From the NCBI GenBank assembly GCA_900540545.1, contig UQGJ01000054.1, positions 1-18,138 of the forward strand: a DNA stretch of 18,138 nt. Reading direction: 5' to 3'. The DNA is from an uncultured Eubacteriales bacterium (GTDB lineage Bacteria; Bacillota; Clostridia; Oscillospirales; Oscillospiraceae). Position 1 is the stretch's first letter, and each line of letters opens with the position of its first letter. Below are positions 8,103-14,519 of the stretch, piece by piece. The notes beneath the pieces are model-generated. The model made no database searches and was not told the origin of the DNA. It saw only the letters and a program-made list of their open reading frames with translations. Made by a program: the position numbers and the translations under genes.

Positions 8103-9407
8103 TCAGACGTCCACGCTTTGAAGCAGTTGTTCCGCCTCGGCGCGGAAGTGGTGGGTGCCGCCGTGGTCCGCCACGTAGCGCAGATGGGACACGGCCTCCT
8201 CCGGGCGGCTGGCGGCCAGGAGGAAACGGCCCAGGAGCATGTGGGCCGCCACCCGGTCGAATTCGTCGCCGGCGATCTCCAGGAGCCACCGGGCCCGCTC
8301 CTCCACCCCGTCCAAGTGCCCCAGCTCGACCTGAAGGGTACAGCCGGTGCGGCACAGGGGCGCCCGCCACGCCTCGGCCTGGGTCTCCCGGAAGAGGGCC
8401 ATGGCCTGGTTCTGGCGGTCCGTGGCCTGGGCCAGACGGCCCTGGTTTGTGTCCAGGACGATTTGACAATAGAGCAGTTGGAGCGGGTCCGAAAGGCCCG
8501 CCGCCTGGAGCTGCTCCAGCTCCGCATCGGCCTCGTCATACCGGCCCAGATTGGTCATCGCCGCACAGACATAAAGCCGGAGTTGGGCGCAGAGGGTCTC
8601 ATTGTCCGCCACGCCAGGGTCGGCCAGGGCGGCGCGGCAGAGGTCCGGCACCGGGGTGAAGTCGCAGGTCCGAAGGGCCAGGGCCGCCGCCGCGCTGGCC
8701 CGCCGCAGGACTTCCTGGGTCCGCATCTCCGGGCTGGGCTCCTGGCCGTCCAGAGACCGCAGCAGCTCCCCGGCTTCCTGTTTGGCGTAGAGCCGGTTGC
8801 CGTGGGCCACGGCGTAATTCAGATGTTCACGGGCTTCATCGTCCCGGCCCGCGGCCAGGCAGAACCGGCCCAGCAACAGATGGGCCTCCACCCGGCGCCA
8901 GGCGTCCGGGGCAGAGGCCGCCAACTGGACCAGTTGGTCCTCCAGTCCGTCGGTGAGGCCCTGGTGGAGCCGCAGGGCGGAGCCGTTGAGGCAGAGGAGC
9001 CACTGGAGGGAGGCGGTGACCTCCGGGCCGGAGCCGCCCCGCTGAAAAGAGTCCATGGCCCGGTTCTGGGCCTCCACGGCCTCGCCCCAGCGGTAGAGCT
9101 GCCGGCAGGCGCGGCTGCGGTAGAGCCAGTAGCTGGTATGGATGGCGGGCAGGCCGGGGTCGGGGGAAATCTGCTCCAGCACGTTCAGGGCCGCTTCCCC
9201 CTGTCCGGCGGCCAAAAAGGCCTCGATGGCGTTGGTGACCATCGCCCAATAGACCTTGGGAGAGACAGCCAGCAGCTTTGGGTTCAGTCTCCCCTTGCAG
9301 GCCTCCAACAGGGGGGCGGGGTCGCAGCCGTCGGTCAGGGCCTTGAAGGCCTTGTTGTTGGCCCTGATGGCGTTGGGACCCGTGCCGAATCCCAATACGA
9401 TGCCCAT
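8103..9407 (-). CDS. Internally duplicated TPR-like helical-repeat protein, function unknown
   Basis: I do not recognise a named family. The 434-aa product lacks a signal peptide or membrane segment and is built of helix-turn-helix pairs like tetratricopeptide repeats (for example AHLLLGRFCLAAGRDDEARE). It contains a long internal duplication: residues 176-220 and 389-433 align without gaps at an offset of 213, with 23 of 45 identical. A second pair, QNRAMDSFQR (114-123) and QNQAMALFRE (332-341), extends the similarity. The ATG follows GGGAGG by 7 bases and lies 27 bases after the pth stop, so it is probably co-transcribed with pth. Proteins of this build usually act as protein-binding scaffolds. 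The partner is unknown, and no catalytic motif is visible. Confidence 0.82.
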   Translation of the reverse strand: MGIVLGFGTGPNAIRANNKAFKALTDGCDPAPLLEACKGRLNPKLLAVSPKVYWAMVTNAIEAFLAAGQGEAALNVLEQISPDPGLPAIHTSYWLYRSRACRQLYRWGEAVEAQNRAMDSFQRGGSGPEVTASLQWLLCLNGSALRLHQGLTDGLEDQLVQLAASAPDAWRRVEAHLLLGRFCLAAGRDDEAREHLNYAVAHGNRLYAKQEAGELLRSLDGQEPSPEMRTQEVLRRASAAAALALRTCDFTPVPDLCRAALADPGVADNETLCAQLRLYVCAAMTNLGRYDEADAELEQLQAAGLSDPLQLLYCQIVLDTNQGRLAQATDRQNQAMALFRETQAEAWRAPLCRTGCTLQVELGHLDGVEERARWLLEIAGDEFDRVAAHMLLGRFLLAASRPEEAVSHLRYVADHGGTHHFRAEAEQLLQSVDV

Positions 9408-9434
9408 ATCTGCACCTCCCTTTGACAGAAGCGG

Positions 9435-10031
9435 TCAGTTGAAGCGGTTCATAGCCTTGTCGGGGCCGTCCTGGATGAGGCACTCCACGGCCTGGGCGGC
9501 CTTCTTGACCGCCTCGTCCACGGCTTTTTTATCCTCGCCCTGGAACTTGCCCAGGACCCAGTCGGCCATGTCGTAGTCGGGATGGGGCTTCTGGCCCACG
9601 CCTACCCGGATGCGGGGGAACTGGTCCGTGCCCAGGTGGGCGATGATGTTCTTCAGGCCGTTGTGCCCCCCGGTGCTGCCGCTTTTGCGGACCCGCAGGC
9701 GGCCGGGGTCCAGGGCCACCTCGTCGGAGATGACCAGCACCCGCTCCGGGGGGACCTTGTAGAACTTGGCGGCCTCGCCCACCGACTCCCCGGACAGGTT
9801 CATATACGTCACCGGCTTCATCAGCAGGACCTTGGCCCCCGCCAGGGTGACGGTGTTGGTCAGGGCCCGGAACTTCAGGCGCTGGACGGGCACGTCCAGG
9901 CGGTCGGCCAGGGCGTCCACCACCAGGAAGCCCACGTTGTGCCGGGAGTTTTCATATTCCGCGCCGGGGTTGCCCAGGCCCACCACCAGCCAGTCTACCC
10001 CGCCGGTTTTCCGTTCTTTTCCAAAAAACAT
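9435..10031 (-). CDS. pth: Peptidyl-tRNA hydrolase
   Basis: This 198-aa Pth releases peptides from peptidyl-tRNA that dropped off ribosomes. The core WLVVGLGNPGAEYENSRHNVGF holds N21 and catalytic H31. D103 (in VISDE) and N124 (in GSTGGHNGL) complete the known active site. The loop DEVALDPG differs slightly from the usual DDLDLPPG. The N-terminus carries about a dozen extra residues (MFFGKERKTGG) before the usual first strand; the only good start is the ATG with GAGGG 6 bases upstream, so I accept it. The gene follows prs by 74 bases, as in Bacillus. Confidence 0.96.
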   Translation of the reverse strand: MFFGKERKTGGVDWLVVGLGNPGAEYENSRHNVGFLVVDALADRLDVPVQRLKFRALTNTVTLAGAKVLLMKPVTYMNLSGESVGEAAKFYKVPPERVLVISDEVALDPGRLRVRKSGSTGGHNGLKNIIAHLGTDQFPRIRVGVGQKPHPDYDMADWVLGKFQGEDKKAVDEAVKKAAQAVECLIQDGPDKAMNRFN

Positions 10032-10054
10032 GTTTTTCCCTCAACGTGGCAACG

Positions 10055-10077
10055 GGGGCGGAGATGGTCTCCGCCCC
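10055..10077. other. Intercistronic hairpin between prs and pth
   Basis: GGGGCGGAGA (10055-10064) pairs perfectly with TCTCCGCCCC (10068-10077) across a TGG loop. There is no T-run on the minus strand, so it is more likely an RNA-stability or processing element than a terminator. It ends 14 bases before the pth ribosome site. Confidence 0.55.
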
Positions 10078-10105
10078 TGTCGCCGTATTTAGAATTTACT
10101 GGTAA

Positions 10106-11065
10106 TTACACGAAGAGCTTGGACACGGAGACCTCTTCGTAGATGCGCTCGATGGCCTCGGCAAACATGGAGGCCACGGAGACGTACTTGATCTTATCAC
10201 ACTGGACCTGGGGCTGGGGGGGAACGGTGTCGAGGAAGACCATCTCCTTGATGGCGCTCTTCTCGATGCGCTCAATGGCCGGGCCGGAGAGGACGCCGTG
10301 GCTGGCGCAGGCGATGACCTCGGTGGCCCCGCCCAGCTCCACCAGGGCCTGGGCGGCCCCGCAGATGCTGCCGGCGGTGTCCACCATGTCGTCAAAGAGG
10401 ATGACCTTTTTGCCCCGCACGTCGCCGATGATGTTCATGACCTCGGAGGAGTTGGCCTTCTGGCGGCGCTTGTCCACGATGGCAAGGCCCATGCCCAGCT
10501 TCTGGGCGAAGGCCCGGGCGCGGGAGACGCTGCCCACGTCGGGGGAGACCACGATGGTCTCCTCCTCGTGGCCCTCGTAGCGCTTGTGGAAGTACTGGGT
10601 GAAGATGGGGTTGCCCAGCAGGTTGTCCACGGGGATGTCGAAGAAGCCCTGGATCTGGGAGGCGTGGAGGTCCATGGTCAGGACCCGGTCGGCCCCGGCG
10701 GCCACGATCATGTTGGCCACCAGCTTGGCGGAGATGGGGTCCCGGGGCTTGGCCTTCCGGTCCTGGCGGGCGTACCCAAAATAGGGCATGACGGCGGTGA
10801 TGCGCCCGGCGGAGGCCCGCTTGAAGGCGTCGATCATGATGAGCATTTCCATCAGATTGTCGTTGACCGGGGAGCAGGTGGACTGGACCACGAACACGTC
10901 CGAACCGCGGACGGTCTCATAGATAGAGACGAAGTTCTCCCCGTCGGAGAACGCGCCGACCTCGGCGTTGCCCAGGGTGGTGCCCAGCTCCTTGCAGATG
11001 GCCTCCGCCAGGGCCCGGTTGGAATTTCCGGCGAAAATCTTGATGTCCTTGCCGTGTGCTATCAT
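10106..11065 (-). CDS. prs: Ribose-phosphate pyrophosphokinase (PRPP synthetase)
   Basis: The enzyme makes PRPP from ribose 5-phosphate and ATP for purine, pyrimidine, histidine, tryptophan and NAD synthesis. At 319 aa it has the standard class I length. The PRPP synthetase signature DLHASQIQGFFDIPVDNL starts at residue 132; the usual HAGQ is HASQ here. The PRPP-binding loop ILFDDMVDTAGS lies around 222-233, and FSDGENFVSI in the N-terminal half is also conserved. I prefer the ATG at 11065, which has GAGGG 8 bases upstream, over the GTG at 11080. It lies 120 bases downstream of the GlmU-like gene; most of that gap is repeat DNA. Confidence 0.97.
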   Translation of the reverse strand: MIAHGKDIKIFAGNSNRALAEAICKELGTTLGNAEVGAFSDGENFVSIYETVRGSDVFVVQSTCSPVNDNLMEMLIMIDAFKRASAGRITAVMPYFGYARQDRKAKPRDPISAKLVANMIVAAGADRVLTMDLHASQIQGFFDIPVDNLLGNPIFTQYFHKRYEGHEEETIVVSPDVGSVSRARAFAQKLGMGLAIVDKRRQKANSSEVMNIIGDVRGKKVILFDDMVDTAGSICGAAQALVELGGATEVIACASHGVLSGPAIERIEKSAIKEMVFLDTVPPQPQVQCDKIKYVSVASMFAEAIERIYEEVSVSKLFV

Positions 11066-11163
11066 TTCAGCATCCCTCACATTTTTTATTTACTGCGCGC
11101 AGCGGCGCATTGGGTACAAGAGACGGGGGAATGGGGTTACGGATTGCCGCGCCACAGGGGCGC

Positions 11164-11190
11164 GGGCCGCCGGGGTCGGCGGCCCCTACT
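11164..11190 (+). repeat. Palindromic repeat, family B (copy 3; supplies a stop codon)
   Basis: GGGCCGCC (11164-11171), a 6-nt loop, GGCGGCCC (11178-11185) and then CTACT. On the minus strand GTAGGGGCCGCC carries the TAG stop of the GlmU-like gene. The edge beyond GTA differs from the CTCTTGTAG of other copies. Confidence 0.75.
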
Positions 11191-12358
11191 TTTTCTTGCG
11201 CCGCTTGGCGGCCCACTGGACCTTGATGGTCTGGGGGGCGCGGGCGATGCACAGGCTGTCGGCGGGCACGTCCTCGGTGACGGTGCTGCCTGCGGCGGTG
11301 TAGGCCCCCTCGCCGATTTTCACCGGGGCCACCAGATTGGTGTTGCAGCCGATGAAGGCCTTATCCCCGATGGTGGTGCGGAATTTGGCGGTGCCGTCGT
11401 AGTTCACCGTGACGGTGCCGCAGCCGAAGTTGACCCCGCCGCCCACGTCGGAGTCGCCCACGTAGGTCAGGTGGCTGATTTTGGTGCCGGGGCCGATGGT
11501 GGAGTTTTTCAGCTCCACGAAGTCCCCCACCTTCACGCCGGGGCCCACGTGGCAGTGGGGCCGGATGTAGGCGAAGGGGCCCACCTTGGTGTCGGACTCC
11601 ACCGTGGACTCATTGAGCTGGGAGGCGTTGACCTCCACCCGGTCCCCGATGGTACAGTCCCGAATCATGGTGTTGGGGCCGATGACGCAGTCTTCGCCGA
11701 TGACGGTGTGCCCCCGGAGGATGGCGCCGGGGAGGATGACCGTGCCCCTGCCCACGGTGACGGTGGGGTCAGAGAAGAAGGAGCCGGCGTCGATGAACCG
11801 GGCGCCCATGGCCTCCAGGCGGCTGACCTCCAGGACCTGGGCCTGACCCTGGTAGATGCGCCAGTAGACCGGGTTGCGGCTTTGAAGGGGCATGGCGCAG
11901 GCCTCGCTGACCGGCTCGCCGTCCTGGCGGAGGGCGGTCTCGAAGTCCGCCCCCTGGGCCAATTGCTGGGCCAGGGCCTCGGCGGAGAGGCGGTACATCC
12001 CCATGTCGGCCTGCTGGCGGGTCCCGGCGGGGACGAAGCCCAGGCTGTCGGGGGAGAGGAGGACCGGCCGGGTGACCACCAGCACCCGCCCCGAGCGGGC
12101 GGAGAGGAAGGCGGTGAGCTTTTCCCGGGCGTCGTCGGTGCCGGTGGTGACGAACTGGGTGTCCGCCGGGAAGCAGGGGGCGGCGGCGTCCCGGTCCTCG
12201 TCCAGGCAGACCACGAAGAAGCGGTCGACCCCGGCCCGTTTCAGGGACTGCACCAGCCACACGGCGGCGGGGGAAAAGAGCAGGTCGTCCAGCAGCAGGG
12301 GCTTCTCACCCGCGCTGTCCCTGGGTAAAAATACGATCGCGCCGAGGGCATCCATCAT
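11186..12358 (-). CDS. glmU: GlmU-like protein: intact acetyltransferase half, degenerate uridyltransferase half
   Basis: GlmU normally acetylates glucosamine-1-phosphate (C-terminal left-handed beta-helix) and then adds UMP (N-terminal half). Here residues 190-375 form a full hexapeptide-repeat helix with the acetyltransferase residues in place: R266 (YIRPHC), K284 (VELKNS), H296 (SHLTYVGD) and N319/Y320 (VNYDG). The first 190 residues keep the approximate fold outline (AAVWLVQSLKRAGVDRFFVV resembles the usual region) but lack the LAAGxGTRMxSxxPKxL nucleotide motif. The metal-binding GDTPL motif is replaced by VVTRPVLLS. Total length is 390 aa against about 455. The position upstream of prs-pth is the standard glmU (gcaD) place. 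It probably retains only acetyltransferase activity; that is inference. The ATG at 12358 follows AGGAGG, and a second ATG is adjacent. Confidence 0.88.
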   Translation of the reverse strand: MMDALGAIVFLPRDSAGEKPLLLDDLLFSPAAVWLVQSLKRAGVDRFFVVCLDEDRDAAAPCFPADTQFVTTGTDDAREKLTAFLSARSGRVLVVTRPVLLSPDSLGFVPAGTRQQADMGMYRLSAEALAQQLAQGADFETALRQDGEPVSEACAMPLQSRNPVYWRIYQGQAQVLEVSRLEAMGARFIDAGSFFSDPTVTVGRGTVILPGAILRGHTVIGEDCVIGPNTMIRDCTIGDRVEVNASQLNESTVESDTKVGPFAYIRPHCHVGPGVKVGDFVELKNSTIGPGTKISHLTYVGDSDVGGGVNFGCGTVTVNYDGTAKFRTTIGDKAFIGCNTNLVAPVKIGEGAYTAAGSTVTEDVPADSLCIARAPQTIKVQWAAKRRKKK

Positions 12359-12383
12359 GGGCTACCTCCTGTGGGGAATGTAG

Positions 12384-12407
12384 GGCCGCCATACATAGCG
12401 GCCGCAG
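12384..12407. other. Leader hairpin upstream of the GlmU-like gene
   Basis: GGCCGC and GCGGCC pair across a loop of about eight bases that contains ATACATA. The stem lies between the promoter and the ribosome site of the gene. TGTAGGGCCGCC at its edge resembles a decayed family B repeat. A role in controlling translation is only a possibility. Confidence 0.4.
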
Positions 12408-12415
12408 ATAGTACC

Positions 12416-12424
12416 ATTATAGCA
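12416..12424 (-). promoter_or_regulatory. Extended -10 promoter of the glmU-prs-pth block
   Basis: On the minus strand TGCTATAAT combines a consensus TATAAT with a TG extension. The best -35 candidate upstream (TGCAAA, 16-base spacing) is poor, which fits an extended -10 promoter. The predicted leader before the GlmU-like gene is about 50 nt. Confidence 0.75.
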
Positions 12425-12478
12425 AAACAAACGCCGCTTTGCACCCATCCGGGCGAAAATAGTTCCGGGTATTTGGAC

Positions 12479-12511
12479 AAAAAACCCACGCCCTCCGTGG
12501 AGGGCGTGGGT
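12479..12511 (-). terminator. Rho-independent terminator of the HD-domain gene
   Basis: ACCCACGCCCTCC (12484-12496) pairs with GGAGGGCGTGGGT (12499-12511), followed on the minus strand by six T residues. It lies just after the HD gene's stop and insulates that gene from the glmU promoter downstream. Confidence 0.93.
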
Positions 12512-12515
12512 CAAA

Positions 12516-13031
12516 TTACACAGCGGCGGCGGCAGTACGCCGGGCGTGGCGGCGATGGCTGGTCCGGCGGGCCAGATGATAGATGCCGGAGACCTCCGCC
12601 GTGGCGCACAGTTTATCCGCCAGATTCACCACCACGGCCTCTTTGCAGTGGGGCATCCGCCTGGACAGGGGCCACATGTGGGAGATGATGATATTCTGCT
12701 CCTTGGCGGACAGCTCGGTGAGCTTTTCGGCGTTTTTCAGCGCCGCCACGGGGTGGGCGAAGCACTGGTTGCCCTCGTACTGGCTCTTGTCGCGGGAGTC
12801 GTAGAGATAGAGGTCGTGGAGCAGCCCGGCCCGGGCGGCGGCCATATAGTCCAGCCCCCACCGGCGGGCCAGACGGAAGGCCACGTAGGAGACAAAGACG
12901 GAGTGGTGATAGCAGCTCATGCCGGGGTGGTGAGGAATGCTGCGCATGGACTGGACCTCGGCCGTGTCCAGCAAATCCCGCACACAGCCGACGAAGCAGC
13001 GGTAATTGACATCATAGTACATGGGACTCAC
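12516..13031 (-). CDS. HD-domain phosphohydrolase
   Basis: A 171-aa soluble protein of the HD superfamily, which are metal-dependent phosphohydrolases acting on nucleotides or similar phosphate esters. The metal ligands can be read as H43 (CYHHSV), the HD pair H72-D73 (AGLLHDLYLYD) and D139 (NLADKL), with extra histidines H93 and H118 between them. The C-terminus is basic and low in complexity (ARRTSHRRHARRTAAAAV). Start choice is open: the GTG at 13031 has GAGGTG at good spacing, but that lies almost on the predicted transcription start; the ATG at 13022 has AAAGG 12 bases upstream. It is monocistronic, with its own promoter and terminator. The substrate cannot be told. Confidence 0.87.
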   Translation of the reverse strand: MSPMYYDVNYRCFVGCVRDLLDTAEVQSMRSIPHHPGMSCYHHSVFVSYVAFRLARRWGLDYMAAARAGLLHDLYLYDSRDKSQYEGNQCFAHPVAALKNAEKLTELSAKEQNIIISHMWPLSRRMPHCKEAVVVNLADKLCATAEVSGIYHLARRTSHRRHARRTAAAAV

Positions 13032-13046
13032 CGACCTTTCACCTCT

Positions 13047-13075
13047 ATTATAGTCACGGGAAACGCATTTGTCAT
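13047..13075 (-). promoter_or_regulatory. Sigma-A promoter of the HD-domain gene
   Basis: On the minus strand ATGACA (13070-13075, five of six matches to TTGACA), a 17-base spacer and a perfect TATAAT (13047-13052). The predicted start near 13040 leaves a leader of only about 10-20 nt. Confidence 0.87.
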
Positions 13076-13130
13076 GGGGTTTTTGGAAAAATGTCAGAAA
13101 TAATTAAGATGTTTTTTGGAGGGGGCGGTG

Positions 13131-13136
13131 TATACT
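13131..13136 (+). promoter_or_regulatory. Probable -10 box of the gntR-ABC operon
   Basis: TATACT lies about 115 bases before the gntR ATG and five bases ahead of the candidate operator. No good -35 is present at 16-18 bases, so basal strength may be low or need another factor. Confidence 0.5.
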
Positions 13137-13137
13137 G

Positions 13138-13162
13138 ACTGTACTAAGACATGTAGTACGGT
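13138..13162 (+). promoter_or_regulatory. Candidate operator for the YtrA-like repressor
   Basis: ACTGTACTA, seven bases, then TAGTACGGT form an inverted repeat with a perfect GTACTA/TAGTAC core and one mismatch in nine per half-site. It begins just after the -10 box, where repressor binding would block transcription. GntR/YtrA regulators are typically encoded first in their own operon and bind such dyads. Binding by this protein is inferred. Confidence 0.65.
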
Positions 13163-13163
13163 T

Positions 13164-13227
13164 CGGGTGGCCGCAAGGGCCGCCCCTACGGCGTGTCCCA
13201 TGTAGGGGCGGCCCTTGCGGCCGCCCG
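13164..13227. repeat. Two head-to-head family B units forming a 26-bp leader hairpin
   Basis: The arm at 13164-13189 and the arm at 13202-13227 are complementary over 26 bases with one mismatch, which can pair as G-U in RNA, across a 12-nt loop. Each arm ends in CCCCTAC or GTAGGGG and looks like a family B unit, set in opposite directions. The structure lies in the predicted gntR leader, ending ten bases before the ribosome site. Confidence 0.8.
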
Positions 13228-13251
13228 ACCAATCAGAAAGGAGGCCGGTCC

Positions 13252-13620
13252 ATGTTCAGCCTGAATTACCGGGACGCCCGGCCCATTTATGAACAGGTCA
13301 AGGACGGGCTGCGGCATCTGGTGGTCACCGGGGCCATCCTGCCCGGGGACCAGTTCCCGTCGGTGCGGGCGCTGGCGTCCAGTCTGGCCATCAACCCCAA
13401 CACCATCCAGCGGGCCTATGAGGCCCTGGAGCGGGAGGGGTATCTCTACACGGTGGCGGGGAAGGGGTCCTTCGCCGCGGCCCAGTCCGACGTGAACCGC
13501 CAGCGGCGGGAGCGGCTGCTGCAGGAGTTCGACGCCGCCTGCCACGAGCTGCTGTTTTTGGGGATGACCTCAGAGGAGCTGGCGGCCAGAGTCAGCGGAG
13601 CAAAGGAGGGGAGAGCATGA
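13252..13620 (+). CDS. GntR-family transcriptional regulator, YtrA subfamily
   Basis: A 122-aa repressor made of a winged helix-turn-helix and a short C-terminal dimerisation tail, the build of the YtrA subfamily. The DNA-binding part spans about residues 10-75 (RPIYEQVKDGLRHLV, then FPSVRALASSLAINPNTIQR, the recognition region). A helical tail follows (RRERLLQEFDAACHELLFLG). AAAGGAGG sits 7 bases before the ATG. The gene overlaps the ABC ATPase gene by four bases (ATGA), so both are translated together. In related systems the regulator senses cell-wall stress or antibiotics and controls its own transporter; the inducer here is unknown. Confidence 0.95.
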   Translation: MFSLNYRDARPIYEQVKDGLRHLVVTGAILPGDQFPSVRALASSLAINPNTIQRAYEALEREGYLYTVAGKGSFAAAQSDVNRQRRERLLQEFDAACHELLFLGMTSEELAARVSGAKEGRA

Positions 13621-14519
13621 TCGAAGTCAAAAACGTGGTCAAGACCTTTGACGGCTTCCAGGCCCTGGACGAGCTGACCATGAAGGTGCCCACGGGGTCC
13701 ATCTACGGGCTGGTGGGGCCCAACGGCGCGGGCAAGTCCACCATCCTGCGCCACATCACCGGCATCTACCGCCCCGACGCCGGGGAGGTTCTGGTGGCCG
13801 GGGAGCCGGTGTACGAGAACCCGGCGGTGAAGGCCCGGATGGCCTCCATCCCCGACGAGCTGTACTACTTCCTGTCCGCCTCCACCCGGGAGATGAAGCA
13901 GTTCTACAAGGGCTTTTACCCCCGCTTCGACGAAAAGCGGTACGAGGCCATGAAGGACATCTTCACCCAGGTGGACGAAAAGCAGCCCATCCGGCGGCTG
14001 AGTAAAGGGATGCAGAAGCAGTCGGCCTTCTGGCTAAGCATGTGCTGCCGCCCCGACCTGCTGGTGCTGGACGAACCTGTGGACGGCCTGGACCCGGTGA
14101 TGCGCCGCCAGGTGTGGAGCCTTTTGATGTCCGATGTGGCCGAGTACGGCACCACGGTGCTGGTGTCCTCCCACAACCTGCGGGAGCTGGAGGACGTGTG
14201 CGACCACGTGGGCATCCTCTCCCACGGCAGGGTGCTGGTGGAGCGGAGCCTGTCCGACCTCCAGGAGAACGTGGTGAAAATGCAGGTGGTCTTCCAGGAG
14301 AAGGACCTGCCGGAGCTGCCCGACGACCTGGAGGTCCTCCACGTGTCCAAGGTGGGGCGCATCCACACCCTCATCGTCCGGGGCAACGCCACCGACGTGA
14401 CCAACAAGCTGGCGGTGTACGCCCCGATTTTGATGGACGCCCTGCCCCTGACCCTGGAGGAAATCTTTATTTATGAGCTGGGAGGTGAGGACTATGAAGT
14501 CCGCGACATCGTCCTCTAA
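13617..14519 (+). CDS. ABC transporter ATP-binding protein (YtrB-like)
   Basis: A 300-aa ATPase subunit of an ABC-2-type transporter. Walker A is GPNGAGKST (34-42). The signature motif is LSKGMQK (128-134) in place of LSGGQ, a variant common in YtrB/EcsA-type ATPases. Walker B is DLLVLDE (147-153) with catalytic E153, and the switch histidine is H186 (VSSHNL). The roughly 90 residues after the core form the accessory domain usual in exporters. The start overlaps gntR by four bases and the end overlaps the permease gene by 26 bases, so the three products are coupled. An export or cell-envelope stress role is inferred from family and context. Confidence 0.96.
   Translation: MIEVKNVVKTFDGFQALDELTMKVPTGSIYGLVGPNGAGKSTILRHITGIYRPDAGEVLVAGEPVYENPAVKARMASIPDELYYFLSASTREMKQFYKGFYPRFDEKRYEAMKDIFTQVDEKQPIRRLSKGMQKQSAFWLSMCCRPDLLVLDEPVDGLDPVMRRQVWSLLMSDVAEYGTTVLVSSHNLRELEDVCDHVGILSHGRVLVERSLSDLQENVVKMQVVFQEKDLPELPDDLEVLHVSKVGRIHTLIVRGNATDVTNKLAVYAPILMDALPLTLEEIFIYELGGEDYEVRDIVL

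Noticed and set aside
8020..8469. A 150-residue N-terminal extension of the acyltransferase
   Set aside because: It overlaps the TPR-like gene in another frame and is P/G/R-rich. The ATG at 8019 has an excellent ribosome site and gives the standard family N-terminus.
10298..12328. An open frame of 676 codons on the plus strand
   Set aside because: It is antisense to prs and the GlmU-like gene and runs through the spacer between them, with G/H/D/V-rich shadow composition.
12371..12480. A riboswitch such as the glmS ribozyme before the GlmU-like gene
   Set aside because: The predicted leader is only about 50 nt, with one short stem, too small for known amino-sugar riboswitches.
13164..13227. 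A CRISPR-like or terminator reading of the large gntR leader hairpin
   Set aside because: There are only two units, in inverted orientation and without spacers, and no T-run follows.
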